A DNA stretch of 64,000 bases from Corynespora cassiicola (GCA_022059125.1 JAEUWY010000015.1:1426001-1490000), one strand, 5' to 3'. Shown: positions 33,542 through 46,563, numbered from the stretch's first letter. Numbers and translations: made by a program. Notes: a model not told the origin generated them from the letters alone.

Positions 33542-36500
33542 CTATTTTACATCAATCCTGCTAACCATTTCACCGCCCAGTCTCTTGATCTCATTGCAGA
33601 TGGCGCCTCTGTTGAGCTGGATGTCCACTCCCCTCTCTTCCGCACCATCGGCCTTCTTTTGCTTTTGTCCATGAACCGGGACACTGTTCCACCCAGCCTT
33701 GATCTTCCAAGACCTCTGTCCCGTAACCACAGGATTCCATAGCCCCACAATCCTGTCCACAGACTCCGGGTTCCAGAACCAGAGAATTGCATCGCCGTAT
33801 ACGCTCTTCAGTTCGTCAACGAACAGCTGTGCTATCAGAGACTCGTCCTGCTGCAGCTGACTGATATCTTGATGCATCTGCAGGTTCTTGTATTTCTGCA
33901 GTGTCTTCTTCTTTCCAGATTTGCTGAACTTGGAAGCAATGTGAATGACGACGTCGTAGTCCTGAAGCTGAGAAACGAATAGAGACTCTGGCTCGAATTC
34001 GTCAATGTGCTTCCCCTCCCTGTCACCGTTGACCAGAGCAAGCACCTTATCATGTTCACTTCGAATAACGGTGGTGGCGGCTTTTGTGAGTGCAGTCATT
34101 CTCGCAGCAACAACCTTTTCGGGTCTTGCTTGGTCGGTCCATGTTGTACCCTCGGTGTCGATGTTAGTTGCAGCGAATAGCACAACTCGGTTCATTGCGG
34201 GGTCGATTCTGCGCCAGGCTTCGAATCTTGTACGGAGCTTTTCGATCTCCTCAGATTTCATCCCCTTGTTGCTAGTGGATTGCGTCGCCGTGGGATCACT
34301 CGGGGAATGGGACGAGAAATCAACAATCAGAGGACTATGTCTCCAGTCCCATCGGCTAATCCAAGAGAGGGTCCTCAGGAAAGCAGTTGTCGCACAAGAT
34401 GGCACAGACCATGGATATGGCTGCAAAAAGGTCTGCACAACCAAGAGCTCGATGAGCTCAGGGGCAAAATGCGATGAGAGAAGGTGCGACGCAAACCACT
34501 TCTTCGTCAGACGGATGGCAGGAGAGAGCGCGGGGAATCGAGTGCAGAGTGTTTGAAGCACTTGAGTGTGGGCCGGAATCTGAATGAAGTCTCGTTTGTA
34601 CAAGGCAAGGGCATTAGCCGCAGACTCGCGAGATTGGGCATCCAAAGATTTGTCTTTAAGCTGGCGATCAAGTAGCGTAGCCTCACGATCGTGATGTACG
34701 CGTATGCGGAAAGCAAAGCCCACAGGCAACACAATATCGAGATATGCTTGGTTCTGCGAAGGGTGCGAAGGATTCTCAAGTCCCACTCGGCTGCTGTACT
34801 CTGGATGGGTGGCGGAAAGCAAGTCCGAGATCTTGAGAAGGAAAGCTGTTTTTGTTCGTTGGATTGCGCACAAGTCGTCTGGCCATCGTGCAGAACCTTC
34901 AAACTGGATAACGAGAGAGGCAGGCTCATTTATCGACATTGGTACAGGAGGATCGATGCTTGCGTAACGTAATTGCGGGTCGGCAGCTCTGATGTGACGG
35001 ATGGTCAGCGGTAGGCCTTCGAGGTCTCGGATGTTTTGTTCCACGGTTGTGACGGCATTCATGAAGGCCGAGAAGGCCGAGATTCCAGATGATCCTTGAA
35101 TGCGACCCTGAGAGATTAAATGGGCGAAAGAATCAGTCGTGAATCTCGCTTCCTCCGCTGCCTGTGGGCTCAAGTGCTTTCCGAGTATGTACCGAGTGAT
35201 TTGCTCCAAAACAGACGCGGATGTATCCTTGAGAGACCATACAACACTCTCCAAGATACTTCCATCTTTGAAACGTCGAAGTTCGGCCTTTTCACCCCAG
35301 AAACCACGGAAAGCTGCGGCCTCCTTCTTTTGTTCCGCTGCCGGTCCGTGGTCAACCGTTCGACTGGCATTTGCAGGGTCTGTCTCCAAGTTGACAAGAA
35401 TACACTTGGCTTGGTTTTCAGAGCGTTTGCGTGAAGATATCGACCAGACGTCCTCCTCGGGCATGGTAAGACTTATGCTTGTAATTCTGTCAGTGAGAGC
35501 TCGAGTCAAGACACTGTAGATCTTGCGACAAGCTTCTGCCAGCTGTGCATCGTATTCCTCACCCGAAGAGACCAATCCAAGTGCGGACAGTGGTAGCTCT
35601 AGGGTAGTATCAAAGCCATATCGAACCACATCCGTTTTCAAAATGAACGCTGAATCGAAATGATCGAATGAAGAATCGCTCAACATATCTACGGTTGTTT
35701 TTGCCTCCATTTGTAGTCGAGAGTATGACCAAGCAGTCATCTTGTAGAGGATGTTCATTTTTCGAGGCCCGTCGAAGAAGAGGGGAGTCAGGTCACTCTT
35801 CGGAAATGAGATACCATTAGCTTGGAAGCTAAATGGTTTCTTGTTCAGGCTGTGGCGCGCGATAAACTGCAGCGTTGCCTTGAAGAGCTGGTAGCTGCTA
35901 TATCCTGGAGCAAGAGGAGGCGCGCCGGCACCTGGGTTTGGTTGAAGGAGGATAGCCATTACGGCCGCCCATTCGAAATTGCCAAAGCCACCCTTGCGCA
36001 TTCGACTACTGAAACCACGCTGCCTGAGCCATATACGACCAAGTATGCAAGCATCTTTGAAAGCATCGCATTTGCTAGACGCAGCGTGGAGCAACTTAAG
36101 ATACGCGGTGACATTCGCATCTGCCTGGACGGTGCTATTGTAGAACGGAGTTGGATCCAAGGTACTATTCTCGGAACTTTCATCACCACCCTTTGGCCGA
36201 ACACAGTTAGAAGTAGGAAGAAGCTTGTTCTGGTTGAAAGCAGTCTCTGGGAGGGCGGCGATAATTTGAATGCGACATTTGGAGCTTGAAAAGTCGTCGA
36301 CACTGCCGTCTCCGCTAGGTCGGACAACAATTATGGGCTGTAGCTGATTCCCATGTAGACAATCGAAAGACAACTTGAACGAGTGTTCCTTGGAGCTCTT
36401 GATCCCCGCTGCCAAACAAGCCAAGTAGTATGCCCTCTTGTAGAAGTATCGGTAATTGAGGTAGTCCTTTTCCTGGAGCAAAGCTTTGGGTATCGTGACC

Positions 36501-37208
36501 ACGAGGTCAATCGCCAGTTCTTCCTCCGCACGAATCGTGGTCTTCAGCGGGTAACTCCCTGTGGCATTTATGCTGGAGGGGCGTTCGAACTGGAGCTTGT
36601 ACTGTGCGTCTTTCGGCGGGCGTGGGTTCGGGAAAGGTACAACGACACCTGCAGATTTGAGCTGTTTCTCTGCCTCGGGTATCTATGATAGTCAGTACTG
36701 CCCTGACAGTTCCGAGAAAATAACTTACCGGCAAGGGCGCGCGACTTGGGAGCTGTTCGATGATGCTCTTCAAAGTCCGCATAGCATTCTCTGCCGGAGC
36801 CTCCTTCTTCCCATATTTTGGCTTGACCTGCTCCAAAAGCTCATCAACCTGTAGCTTGAACACATTGGACTTGAACGTTTCCGCCGTGTACACCCCATCC
36901 TGAAGCTGCTCCTTCCGAGGGTGTGGCTTTGGCGCGTCTTGTTTCTTGCTAGTTGCTGTCTGCTTCTCTGCAGCCTTGGCTTCTACCTCATCCTCTTCCT
37001 CTTCCGAACCTTCATTGTCGTCGGATCCGTCGAGTTCGTCGTGTGCAGAATCGTCCATGGATAGATCGCTATCATCCGCTGGGCTTTCGTTTGAACTGTC
37101 GTCGCGAAGGGCAGCATTCTGGATATCGGCGTCGGCAATGCTGCTGCCACTCTCGTCGCCGGGATCAGCGTGCCTGATCTTTCTCCGTTTTGTCGCGGGC
37201 GCAACCAT
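33542..37208 (-). CDS. utp22: Utp22 (Nrap family), UTP-C subunit of small-subunit processome
   Basis: Nucleolar protein of the Nrap family, in yeast part of the UTP-C subcomplex with Rrp7 and casein kinase 2, needed for early 18S pre-rRNA processing. Two exons (37208-36729 and 36682-33542) give 1206 residues. The first 100 residues are acidic and Ser-rich, starting with a basic nuclear signal (TKRRKIRH). The helical start FKSNVFKLQVDELLEQVKPKY is followed by the tandem nucleotidyltransferase-like and helical Nrap repeats: IDLVVTIPKALLQEKDYLNYRY, CILGRIWLRQRGF (helix of the first transferase fold), FRGFWGEKAELRRFKDGSI and LTKKWFASHLLSSH. It ends with a basic DIQLNRGAICNEIKRLGGEMV. Length and order fit the family well. 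It is divergent from the cystathionine gamma-synthase gene, with 249 bases between starts. Confidence 0.95.
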
Positions 37209-37457
37209 TTTGAAGGTGTCAATGGTCGAGGTGCCGACGAGCTGGACAAAAATTTCGTTATGGATTTGGGTGGCTTGCGCGCATGGGGCCCGTGCGCATG
37301 GCTAGTGGGCTTATCGATAACCTAAAATTTAACCCACCGAACATCGGCCTCGGTCTGTAGTGCGGCGGCGGCGGCATACTCTTTCAAACACATTCCTGGA
37401 CATTGGTCCAAAGCCACTACTCTGTTTATTGCTACCAACATCACTCTTTGATACTCT
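37209..37457. promoter_or_regulatory. Bidirectional promoter, utp22 / met-7
   Basis: Only 249 bases separate the start codons of these divergent genes, so the promoters must overlap. A GATAA lies at about 37314-37318. No clear TATA box was seen for either direction. Confidence 0.5.
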
Positions 37458-39632
37458 ATGACGGTTCCAATGGCTGCAGAAAACGATGTGGAGGTCGGGG
37501 AGACAATTCCGCCCATGACCGCGCACGTGAGTCAACAGTGACATCAGGTGTAAAGTTGACTCGCTAACAATTGAAGGCTGTCAGCGTCTCACTGCCCACA
37601 TGGCGGGCAAACGTGGGGTACGAGGAGGGCGAGGATTGGGTCGTCAGCAAAATGAAGACAGGATACCCAAGGTATGTGCCCTACAACCATTCACGCTCTT
37701 TGGGACAGTGACTCAAAGTTTGAAGATTCTTCATACACAAATCCATCCAGCGATTTGCCACAGCGATAATTGATCGACATGGCAAGCCTGGTGAGCTAGC
37801 CATGCTATTCCCCTCGCATGCAACTGCTTCGAGATGTGTAGACTGGTTCGCTCGACAAGAACCAGAGATCAGCCATCTTGTGCGCATCCTTGATCTTGTA
37901 CCTGCGGGCGAGAAGGCACGATCAGAAGAGTTTGCCATCATCTCGCCCAAGATTTCCGCCGTGATTTACCCCGAGGATAAATTCAAAGTCGCAAAGGCTT
38001 TCTGGCAGCATTCCGGCGACGGAGTTTCAAGTCGCCGTGCTGAGTACTGCCATGACCTTTTTGAAAAGGACGTTCTTGTCGACGCCACAACTGTCAGTGG
38101 CATCACTCGACCTTGCAAAGGCCCCAGACGTTACCAAAAGCCTACCTCCATCGATCTCACCAACTCCTCGAATGGCCAAAATGGTGCTACAGAGTCCGGA
38201 GACCCCAACTTGTTTGTGGAAGAGAGATTTGGTAGAAATCTAGATATTTCGAAAACGAAGAACGCGAAACTTGCCGTACGGAGGCGTATTGCAGGTTCTT
38301 TGACTGCAGACGTTGGTCTTTCAGAAGCATTGGAGCTGGAGAAGGACGCGGAGAGGACGCGGAATGTGGCGGGCTTCTCGGAAGACGACGTTTACCTGTA
38401 CCCATGCGGCATGAGCGCAATTTTCAACAGTCATCGGAACCTTATGGCCACCAAGGGCCCGATGAAGAGCATCGTTTATGGGTACGTTTCCCTACCCTTA
38501 GAAAGGCCCATCTACTCACAACTATAGCTTTCCCTACATTGACACACTCAAAATTGTCGAAAAGTTCGGCCATGGATCGCTATTCTATGGATTTGGCTCG
38601 TCAGAAGAATTGGATGATTTGGAAAAGCGACTAGAAGGGGGCGAGCGGTTCCTTGCTCTTTTCACTGAATTCCCTACCAACCCACTGCTTCGATCTCCAG
38701 ACCTGGAGCGCATCCGGAAGTTGGCTGACAAGTACGACTTCTATGTGGTTATCGATGAGACTGTCGGAAACCTCATCAACGTCAATGTCCTGCCATATGG
38801 AGACGTGGTGGTCAGCAGTCTGACCAAGGTGTTCAGTGGAGACAGCAATGTCATGGGAGGAGGGTAAGTTCACTTCTGACTTGGTCAATGGCCCTTCTCA
38901 CAGACTGCAGTCTTGTCTTGAACCCGAGGTCAAAGAATTACAAGCAGATCAAACATACCTGGGAGAACGACTACGAAGACAATCACTGGGCCGAGGATAG
39001 CATCTTCCTCGAACGCAACAGTCGCGACTTTGTCTCTCGTATTGACCGCATCAACGCCAACGCCGAGGCCATCGCCGACGTGTTGCGTGCCCACCCACGC
39101 GGTAAGCACCATTTTGTTTGTTACGTCCGTAGAAGAGTGCTATTCCTGACAATCCAACAGTGAAGCAAGTCAACTATCCGAAATACAGCCCCACCCGGCC
39201 CTTCTACGACAAGTGCAAAACCCCCAAGGGCGGATATGGCGGACTTCTCTCGGCCACTTTCCACAGCAACGAGGATTCGGTGGCCTTTTTCGACAGCCTC
39301 GACACGATGAAGGGCCCCAGCCTGGGAACCAACTTTACCCTGAGGTACGCCTTACCTGTCCCGCGACAGCGCTGTGGCTGTAGTAGACTGAGAGTGTACC
39401 AACTAACGCATGGACAGTTCACCGTATGTGATACTCGCTCATTACGGGGAACTAGACTGGGTGAGATAGTCCGTCGATAATTTTGGAAACACGTGGGGAA
39501 GCTAACGGCACACCTAAACAGGCGGCCTCTTGGGGCATCGAGGCGGATCTCGTCCGCTTCAGCGTCGGACTCGAGGAAACGAGCAAATTGGTCAAGATAT
39601 TCGAACGTGCTCTCGAAGCGATGTCCAAGTAA
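37458..39632 (+). CDS. met-7: Cystathionine gamma-synthase
   Basis: Pyridoxal-phosphate enzyme that joins cysteine and an O-acylated homoserine to cystathionine in transsulfuration towards methionine (Neurospora met-7, yeast STR2). Eight exons (37458-37526, 37577-37671, 37726-38481, 38528-38863, 38911-39101, 39161-39344, 39418-39460, 39522-39632) give 594 residues. The N-terminal third is the fungal extension ([20 protein letters not shown]). The Cys/Met-metabolism fold begins near [28 protein letters not shown] and [11 protein letters not shown] carry cofactor-contacting residues, and the Schiff-base Lys is in [16 protein letters not shown] (about Lys406). The usual terminal motif is RFSVGLEE. 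It starts 249 bases from utp22 in the opposite direction. A CACGTGAGTCA element overlaps its first splice donor. Confidence 0.94.
37524..37534 (+). promoter_or_regulatory. Overlapping E-box and Gcn4/CPC1-type site at met-7 exon 1/intron 1
   Basis: The bases CACGTGAGTCA contain CACGTG (E-box, the Cbf1/Met4-type site of yeast sulfur genes) and TGAGTCA (exact Gcn4/CPC1/CpcA consensus), sharing TG. They straddle the splice donor of intron 1, 66 bases into the coding region. A partial second TGACTC lies at about 37557-37562. Confidence 0.4.
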
Positions 39633-42600
39633 AGAAACGCACATCCCTCTCTCCCGCACGGGTCGTAAAATTAAAAATCAACAAAGGTGGCGCTCCTCTA
39701 AGCCATCGGCTAGGTCTGTAGTGGTTCGACGACGACGGGCGACGGGGGTGCCACGCTCGCTGCATAAACCATCAATCACTTGTACCGTAGCTCCAATTTC
39801 AGAACGTTTTGATCCAAGCCGCAACAAGCCGCCATCCAGACGACGGACGGCCGTAGAGCGTTTTGCTCGGGCCCTGCACAAATCATGCCATGATCTACGC
39901 GCAAGATAACCCGCCCCGGAGATGGCGGTGTCGGATTGAGAAAGGGAAGGTGGTGATGATGTCTAGTCAAGCTACGGGAATGCTGAAGCTCTCCTGGGAA
40001 TGGCTTACGACCCAAAAGTCTTGTCGCTAATTTCCCGTACGGGACTAGGTGTGGGGTGGCGAAGCCTACCACCTCTATTTTGGGATCTCCCGCAAGGCAG
40101 AATTCACCCGATTTAATGGACGACGGAGAGCGTGGAAAGCATGGTCGTTCTTGCGCATCTTGTCTGTCGCAAATGCGTATACTGTCCGTGGTTTTGCGAT
40201 GCGATGCGCACGTAAGGTCGGTTTTTTCGAAGGGGGAAGGGGGCTTCGTTCACCACACCACACCACGCCGCAAGCGGCATGGGGGTTAGGGGGAGGAGAC
40301 GGCGTGGCCCTCGAGGTTTTTTTCTGATCAAGCTACCGACGCGCTTCCCACCAATGGGAAGTGTGCCTGGTAGCGGGCTGGTAGCGTCCTCTTGCTGCCT
40401 GGCTTCTATCAGTATTCGAGCGGATAGTGGGTCGCCAGGCCGGGCCAGCCCTGTCTTGAGCAGCCTGGCCTTTTGGACGGCCGGGTATTATTTTCAGACC
40501 CTACGGCCGCTTCGTAGGTTACCTCTTTGGACCTTTTCTCATCGGTACCGTACTGTCGGGACTTTTATGCTAGAGTCAAGGCTGCAGCATGAACGTTTCC
40601 CGATACTCAACCGGGTTCCCATGGCAGCGCGACATATTCTCCACATAGAGTCAGAAACGAGTAAGCCATGGCGAAGATACGACTCAGATTGCGCAAAGAC
40701 AGGTTTTGGGCCCATTTGCGCACGTACACACACCCTCTTCCCCCCTCCCCACCTCCCCTCTCTTGCGCGCACGCCCAGTCAGTCTCAAACAATATCGCAG
40801 ATTAAACGGCGGTGCGTCCATAGTCAGCGGTAATGGGACCTGTTTGAAAGTCGATCACGCTGTATCAGATCATGCCGTTGCTACTGCTGACATGGCACTC
40901 TGCGGCATACACATGGGCCGCGGCGAGGAGCCCCGTGCTGATATTGGCATGGTCGCCGACTGGAGTCCCTGTAAGGTTCCATATACCCTCGAGGGGGGGC
41001 TTTGAACACTCGCTCTCGTCTAATGATGCCCGTCCCGGTTAGGCCGACAAAACGACGTCAACAGTGTGTCGAGCAACACATGGCATCCAGTGCTTGGAAG
41101 TGCGCTGGTGGGCACATGGTACATGGCAGCCGTTTGCCGCGGCCGCAACGAGCAATGGGGGGCTCTGATCGGGCACCCATGACCAGGCGCGGTGCCGCAC
41201 TCTGGCGCGCTGTGATGCTGGCTGGTTATTCCCGCGTCTCGCAGCTCTCTGGGCCAATCTTACAGGTACCCGTATTATCGTGCTGGCTGCGCACTGCGCC
41301 ACTGTGGGACCCAGTTGCAACCCAGTTGCAGGCTCGCAGTTCATGGCCAAAGGACGCCCGAATCTGGACAAACTTGCGGGGGAAGTACGTCACATCTGAT
41401 GGCATGCGTGATGATGATGGGTCGTTCTCGTGCGCTTGAGACAAGGCGACAAGATGCGGCAGGGCGGGTTAAGCAGCCCAAAGCAGCTACAGCACTCCAG
41501 ACGGGACAGGCGCGTAAACGAGCAGACGAATACCGACATGGGCCGAAGTGGCAGCGGCGGGGGCCAGCAATGCAGGACATTTTCTGCAGCGAAAAGGGAC
41601 GGATATGAGGCCGAGGTCCGCGCCATGTTGCACAAAAGACGTCTGTCTCCAGCGGCGGCGAACCCACTCTGATAGCCGGACTCTTGGGCGAGGCGGAAGC
41701 GGCTTCGATGGCGAAGACATGGGGGCGCGGGCGGCCGTGTCGGCCTACCGCAATCGGCGCCCGGCACCGCGGTGCGATAGCTGCTTCGGCAGACTTCCTG
41801 TTTGGCGGATCTGCAGGCGTGGTGTGGGCAGTGGGCAGTGGGCAGAAGTGGGTAGCGGTGGGCATATACCTTATGTCAGAAACGTAGCTGGCTGGCGCTG
41901 TATGTGACGGCACGTCTCGTGCGTCTGCGGCGGTGCCCGTGGCATCACATTGCGAAACCTGGCCCGGGCTCCGGCTGCGATTCGGTGGGCGAACAAGCGC
42001 GCCCGCGTGCGGCGCAGTGGGCGGGTCTCTGTTTGCAGCTGGCTGGCAGAGTGGATGAGGGTGAGGGGGGTGAGGGGTGGATGGGTGATGGGTGGGTGGG
42101 TGGATGGGTGAATGGGACGTCGTCCGATGCCTCAGGCCTAGCGCTGCGCTGCGAGGGTGCAGCAGGACTGCCGCAACGGCCTCGACGGGTCCTCCCAGCT
42201 TACCAGAAGCAAAGAGCCATCGCCCGCGGACACGGACTCGGCGGCCACAGCGACGTCAATGGCCCTTGGACCCTGGGGGGCCCGGCAGCCCTGGAGCAGC
42301 CCTGGGCCTGAAGGAGGGGCGGAAATTAGCGAAGACGTCGAACATGTCGCGCCCATCACATCAGCTGCCTAGGAGATTGTCGTCTTACTGTACCCCCTTC
42401 GGCATGCAGCAGCAGGCCATTGCTCTTCCAGAAGCCTTGCCCTCGCGGTCGCGGTCGCGGTCGTGGCCTGCGGGCGTGGGCGTGGGCGTGGGTGAGGTGG
42501 AGAGAGAGAGAGACAGAGAGGGCACGGCGTCCAGCTGGCACACGCGGGCCGGGTCGCAGAAAGTCTTCTGCCCTGTTAAAATTAGAATGTGATGGGCTCT

Positions 42601-43827
42601 GCATGGCCGACGGGTCTGGTGTTGATGGACGAGTGCCAGCGATCGCGTGGCTTGGGCGCCGCCTTGCCCAACGCGCGCAAGCTGAACGAGCTGGACGAGG
42701 CTTGGAGCTTGGATGCCTTCGACCCCAACCCCCAAATCACTTCAGCCCACCGGCTCCCACCACGTCTATTTTGGCGGCTCGTCCTGTTACCCGACAGGGC
42801 CCCTTGAAACACAAACGACACCAAGCTCAAGCTGGCAGGCCTCTGCTCGCCCGGCGCGGCAGCCCACGGCCGCCACCAACAAACGTCTGGATGGGGGAGA
42901 AGCGTCTGTCACCCTCTTCGGCGAACCCAGCGCCATGCATGCGCTGCTGCAGCCGGCAGCATGTCTGCGGGCGGCACACCAGCAGCCCGGGCAACGCTCG
43001 CCGTCGCAGCTTAGTCGATATCCAGACGGGGCGTCCAGCGGCGTGGCGTGAGAGCTCCCGCCGCTGCCCTCTAGCCCTCGTCGCCTGTCGTCTGTCGCCG
43101 CCTGGCCCGGCCTGGTCGTCGATGAGATGAGGATGACCCTCTAAATCGGGCGCCTCACGGCCTCGCACCTCGCGCCCCCCGCCAGACGGACGGCCGTCAC
43201 CGCAGTTGGGCCCGTTGTCAGCCCGCTGGTGCGGAGCAGGGAGCTTGGAGCAGCGGGAATCGACCATGGAGGAGCTGGGAGCTTGGAGCATACGGCATCG
43301 AGCATGGACGAGCATGGAGCATGGAGCATGGAGCAGGGAGCAGGGAGCAGGGGGCATGGAGCATGGAGCATGGAGCACGCTGCGGGAACCGCGAACCGCA
43401 CCCTCACGCCCTGCGACCCAGGATCCTCGTCGCCTCATGGGCTAGCCACCCCTTCGCGCGTGCACGTCCTGCACTAAACGGTCGGGAGCTTGGCCCGCCA
43501 GCATGTTCCAGGGCCCCGATCCTTCAAGGCACCAACCAGTCAGCAGCCGCTGTGCCGGGAAAAATGCTGTTGGAGTCGAATCACGCCTGTAAGTTACTGG
43601 AGCTCATGGCCCTATACCAGTATATACCCTCACGAACCCCCGGGCATGGCGCAGGCCGCCTCTTGATCTCAAGTCCAATGCCGCAAGTCTGCCTTGCGAC
43701 CACTTCTCCCTCGTCTTTAAGCCTGCTATAAACCCTCCTCGAATATTCCGATCCAGGAACAAAAGTGTATGTTTACCCCCCGTTGCCGCCCTGTCCCAAC
43801 CCACATGTCGTCCTCGCACTGTTGATC
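39633..43827. other. Gene-poor GC-rich interval upstream of the Con7-like gene
   Basis: About 4.2 kb without a supported gene. Composition is GC-rich with many simple motifs: GGTGGGTGG runs near 42085-42110, GCGGTC repeats near 42445-42465, GAGAGA near 42501-42515 and a GGAGCAT array near 43310. Overlapping frames on all strands are a by-product of GC richness. The right-hand end is the probable long leader and promoter of the next gene. Confidence 0.5.
43310..43376 (+). repeat. GGAGCAT/GGAGCAG heptamer tandem array
   Basis: About nine near-perfect copies of the heptamers GGAGCAT and GGAGCAG in direct tandem. More diverged copies extend left to about 43237 (GGAGCTTGGAGCA). The frames across it read as EHGAWSM-like repeats and are not thought to be protein. 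Confidence 0.8.
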
Positions 43828-45348
43828 ATGACCCCTCGGTCTCCCAAACAACAACCACATCCCAAGTCGTCCACCATCTCACGAAGACTCAGAAACCGTG
43901 CCGACCAGTCTCTATCTGTCCAGCCCGCTGAACTTCCACACCTACGGGGCATACGTTCACACCGCGCCGCCACTCTGTCCTCGACCAACCGCCACCCCTC
44001 TATCAATTACCCCACCGAAGACACGCCCACTGCTACCACTCCTTGGGAATCTCTTGACTCCTTGGACGCCTTTACACGCAGCAGCAACACCTCGCACCCT
44101 CAGAACCCCGCTTCCGGCCTGCTCCTCTCGCAACCCTTTCACCTCCCACCCTACCACTCTCCCCAGGGATCGCATTCAGAACTCGTGCCCATCTCGGACC
44201 CAGATCCAGACATCTTCAAAGTCCAGACCACCTCCGGCTCAGACCTCCTCCCATCCCCTCTACCTTCCCTATCTGGCAGCCAGACCGCTGGGGACTTTGA
44301 GCTTCGTCTCTCAGCAGAACCCAACCCCTCTCACGACCCCTCCTTCGAATTGCAAGATATGAGGTACAGTCTCGCGCCACTCCGCACCGGGAATTTGATT
44401 GCTGACCTCGCCACAGCACGCTGGGTTTTATGATGCCGCCCGCGCAATACAGCATGGACCACTACGGGTCTCCTCCGTCCCTCGACTCACCAAGTGGGTA
44501 CCCTGATCCGAATACGAGATAACGGGAATTGACTTCAAACAGGCTACCCCCCAATGAGTCAGTCTTATTCAGACTCCAAGCACTCGACATCAGGACCCTA
44601 CCCAGCTTCATACACGACGAGTCCTGGAATGCAGAGTCAACATGCCCAGAGAAGATCGAACGACCACCCAGTGTTACCCCCTTATCAGCAGTCCTCGATG
44701 CCGCGCAGCCCATACCAGCAGCCTCTCGGCTCCATGCGCGGAAGCCCCACCCCAATCAGCTATCCTCCATCATCGGGCGAGCCATCACCAATGATTTCGG
44801 CGCCACAGAGCTACCCCTACCCCCCGATTCATGCCAACCAGCCCTCGACATTGGGGAGTAACACGTCGAGCTACCCACCGTGAGTATTTTTTTTCTTCCC
44901 GCAGCCTGTGCAAACGAGCCTAACATTGCATAGACCCCCTCTCTACCCTCCCGCAAGCTATGGAATGAGCGAATACAGCCAGCTCCCTACTTCCATGTAC
45001 CCTGCGACCACCACACCCGCTCCGTACCCAGCATATGAGCACTCGCCAGGACTCGCGCCACCTGGCCCCGGTGGCATGCCAGGACTGGGCTCGTCCCCCA
45101 ACAGCCAGAGCGTGACGCCCCGTATCCTCAACTCGCGGCCCAAGCCCCAGTGCTGGGAGCACGGATGCAATGGGCGACAGTTTTCCACCTTTAGCAATCT
45201 TTTGCGACACCAGAGGGAGAAGTCGGGCACAGCAGCTAAGAGTTATTGCCCGAGATGTGGGGCGGAATTCACCCGAACCACTGCCAGGAACGGGCACATG
45301 GCGCATGAGAAGTGCAAGCCCAGGAGGACGTCAGATTCGAGCAGGTAA
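43828..45348 (+). CDS. C2H2-type regulator, Con7-like (conidiation/morphogenesis)
   Basis: Probable transcription factor resembling the Con7 group, which controls conidium and infection-structure morphogenesis in Magnaporthe and Fusarium; that link is from memory of the family and needs a search. Four exons (43828-44363, 44417-44493, 44543-44879, 44934-45348) give 454 residues. Residues 1-180 are Ser/Pro-rich and less certain. From [17 protein letters not shown] onward comes a Tyr/Pro/Ser-rich activation-like region. The zinc module fills residues 389-446: [20 protein letters not shown] has C-x4-C and only one clear His, and [20 protein letters not shown] is the second, better finger. The stop codon overlaps a perfect splice donor (AG/GTAAGC), so a further 3' exon is possible. 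The start could also lie at 43765. Confidence 0.75.
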
Positions 45349-46553
45349 GCGGCAATGGCTGAGCATAAAAGCTCGGGCTGTCCGCAAGAGCCATCTCACC
45401 ACACACATGAGAAGCATCCTTGCTCTCATGTTTCGGAGGGCGTTCATGGAAATGGGAGGGAAAGGATAGACGGGGAAACGGTTTATGAGGCATCATCACG
45501 AATGGCTTTTTGAGGGGGGCACACGACACTCAGAGGTCTGATTTTTGCTCGCTCGCAAAAAAAAAGAGGGACAATTCTCCGAAGCTCGCAGACCCGGGGG
45601 CCAGCAGCAGCAACGCCTCCCTCCCAGGGTAGCCGCACCCCCCTCCCTAAAACGCCGCGCCGTTCGACGCCAACGGCGGCCACGCGAACAAGCCCTCCGT
45701 TATGATTTTTTTTTATCTTCTAAAACTCTCTTCACATTCTGGGAGATACCAGATCGCAGCAAGAATATACACCAGGTATACAAGGCTCAGGAATATCCAT
45801 GCATAAGGGCCGGAGTTCCTTCTGAAGCGTTTTCGCATTTTGGGCAAATCTATTCTGATATTTTTTTTTCTCCAAACCTCTCTTCGCACTTTTTTGTTTT
45901 ATTTTCGCTCACTCACTCTTATTCCATCGTTTCCTCGCGCGCGATGACACGACAATACGAGACAAGATGAGACGAGAGACGGAAAAAGACGAGAGTGTTT
46001 TTTTGTTTATTTTTGGGGAACGTACATACATTACACCAAGACACAACGCAGCAAGATCCAGAACCGCATTAGCAGAGAGCAACGCCCGTCCGTCTTCCCC
46101 TAAAAACAAGTTCTTGACATGTGGCATTGGCGACAAGTTTTTTTTCTCTCTCTGTTTATTTTGGTAACCGCCTCTTCGCAAAAGATACCCAGCAACAATC
46201 ACATGGCAAAAACATGACCAGCATACGGAAAGAAAGCGGCAGGTCAACAAACAAGCGGCCTTTTATTTTAGCATCACCAAGGGTCCGCCCGTCCATACCG
46301 TCCCAGACCATCCCAGATCAGACAAAGCGAACCCGAAAATGAGAAAAAGGATAGCCTAGGGCGGGAAAGCAGCCAGGGCAATCGGGGTTCTCGAACGTCT
46401 TGCGAAAAAAGGCTCAGTCAATCAGCAAATGAGAAAAAGGGCCACGAGAAGGGCCGGAGGCCATCGGTAGGATTTCTTCTCGAAAGATTCCCTGGGCCGT
46501 GTTTGCGTGCGAGGGAGCGAGCGAGGGGGCGAGCGAGCGGGTGGGCGAGGGGA

Positions 46554-46563
46554 GGGGGGGGGG
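46554..46563 (+). repeat. Poly-G tract (10)
   Basis: Ten consecutive G within a GGGCGAGGGGA-rich segment (46524-46580). This segment has four or more G-runs close together and could form a G-quadruplex on the plus strand. Confidence 0.7.

Noticed and set aside
43310..43376. Heptamer array considered as CRISPR
   Set aside because: Direct tandem of 7-bp units with no spacers, in a eukaryotic genome.
42420..43438. Overlapping frames of 200-236 codons on both strands
   Set aside because: They arise from GC-rich low-complexity sequence and the heptamer array; no conserved motif, and repeats are read as Trp-Ser-Met-Glu strings.
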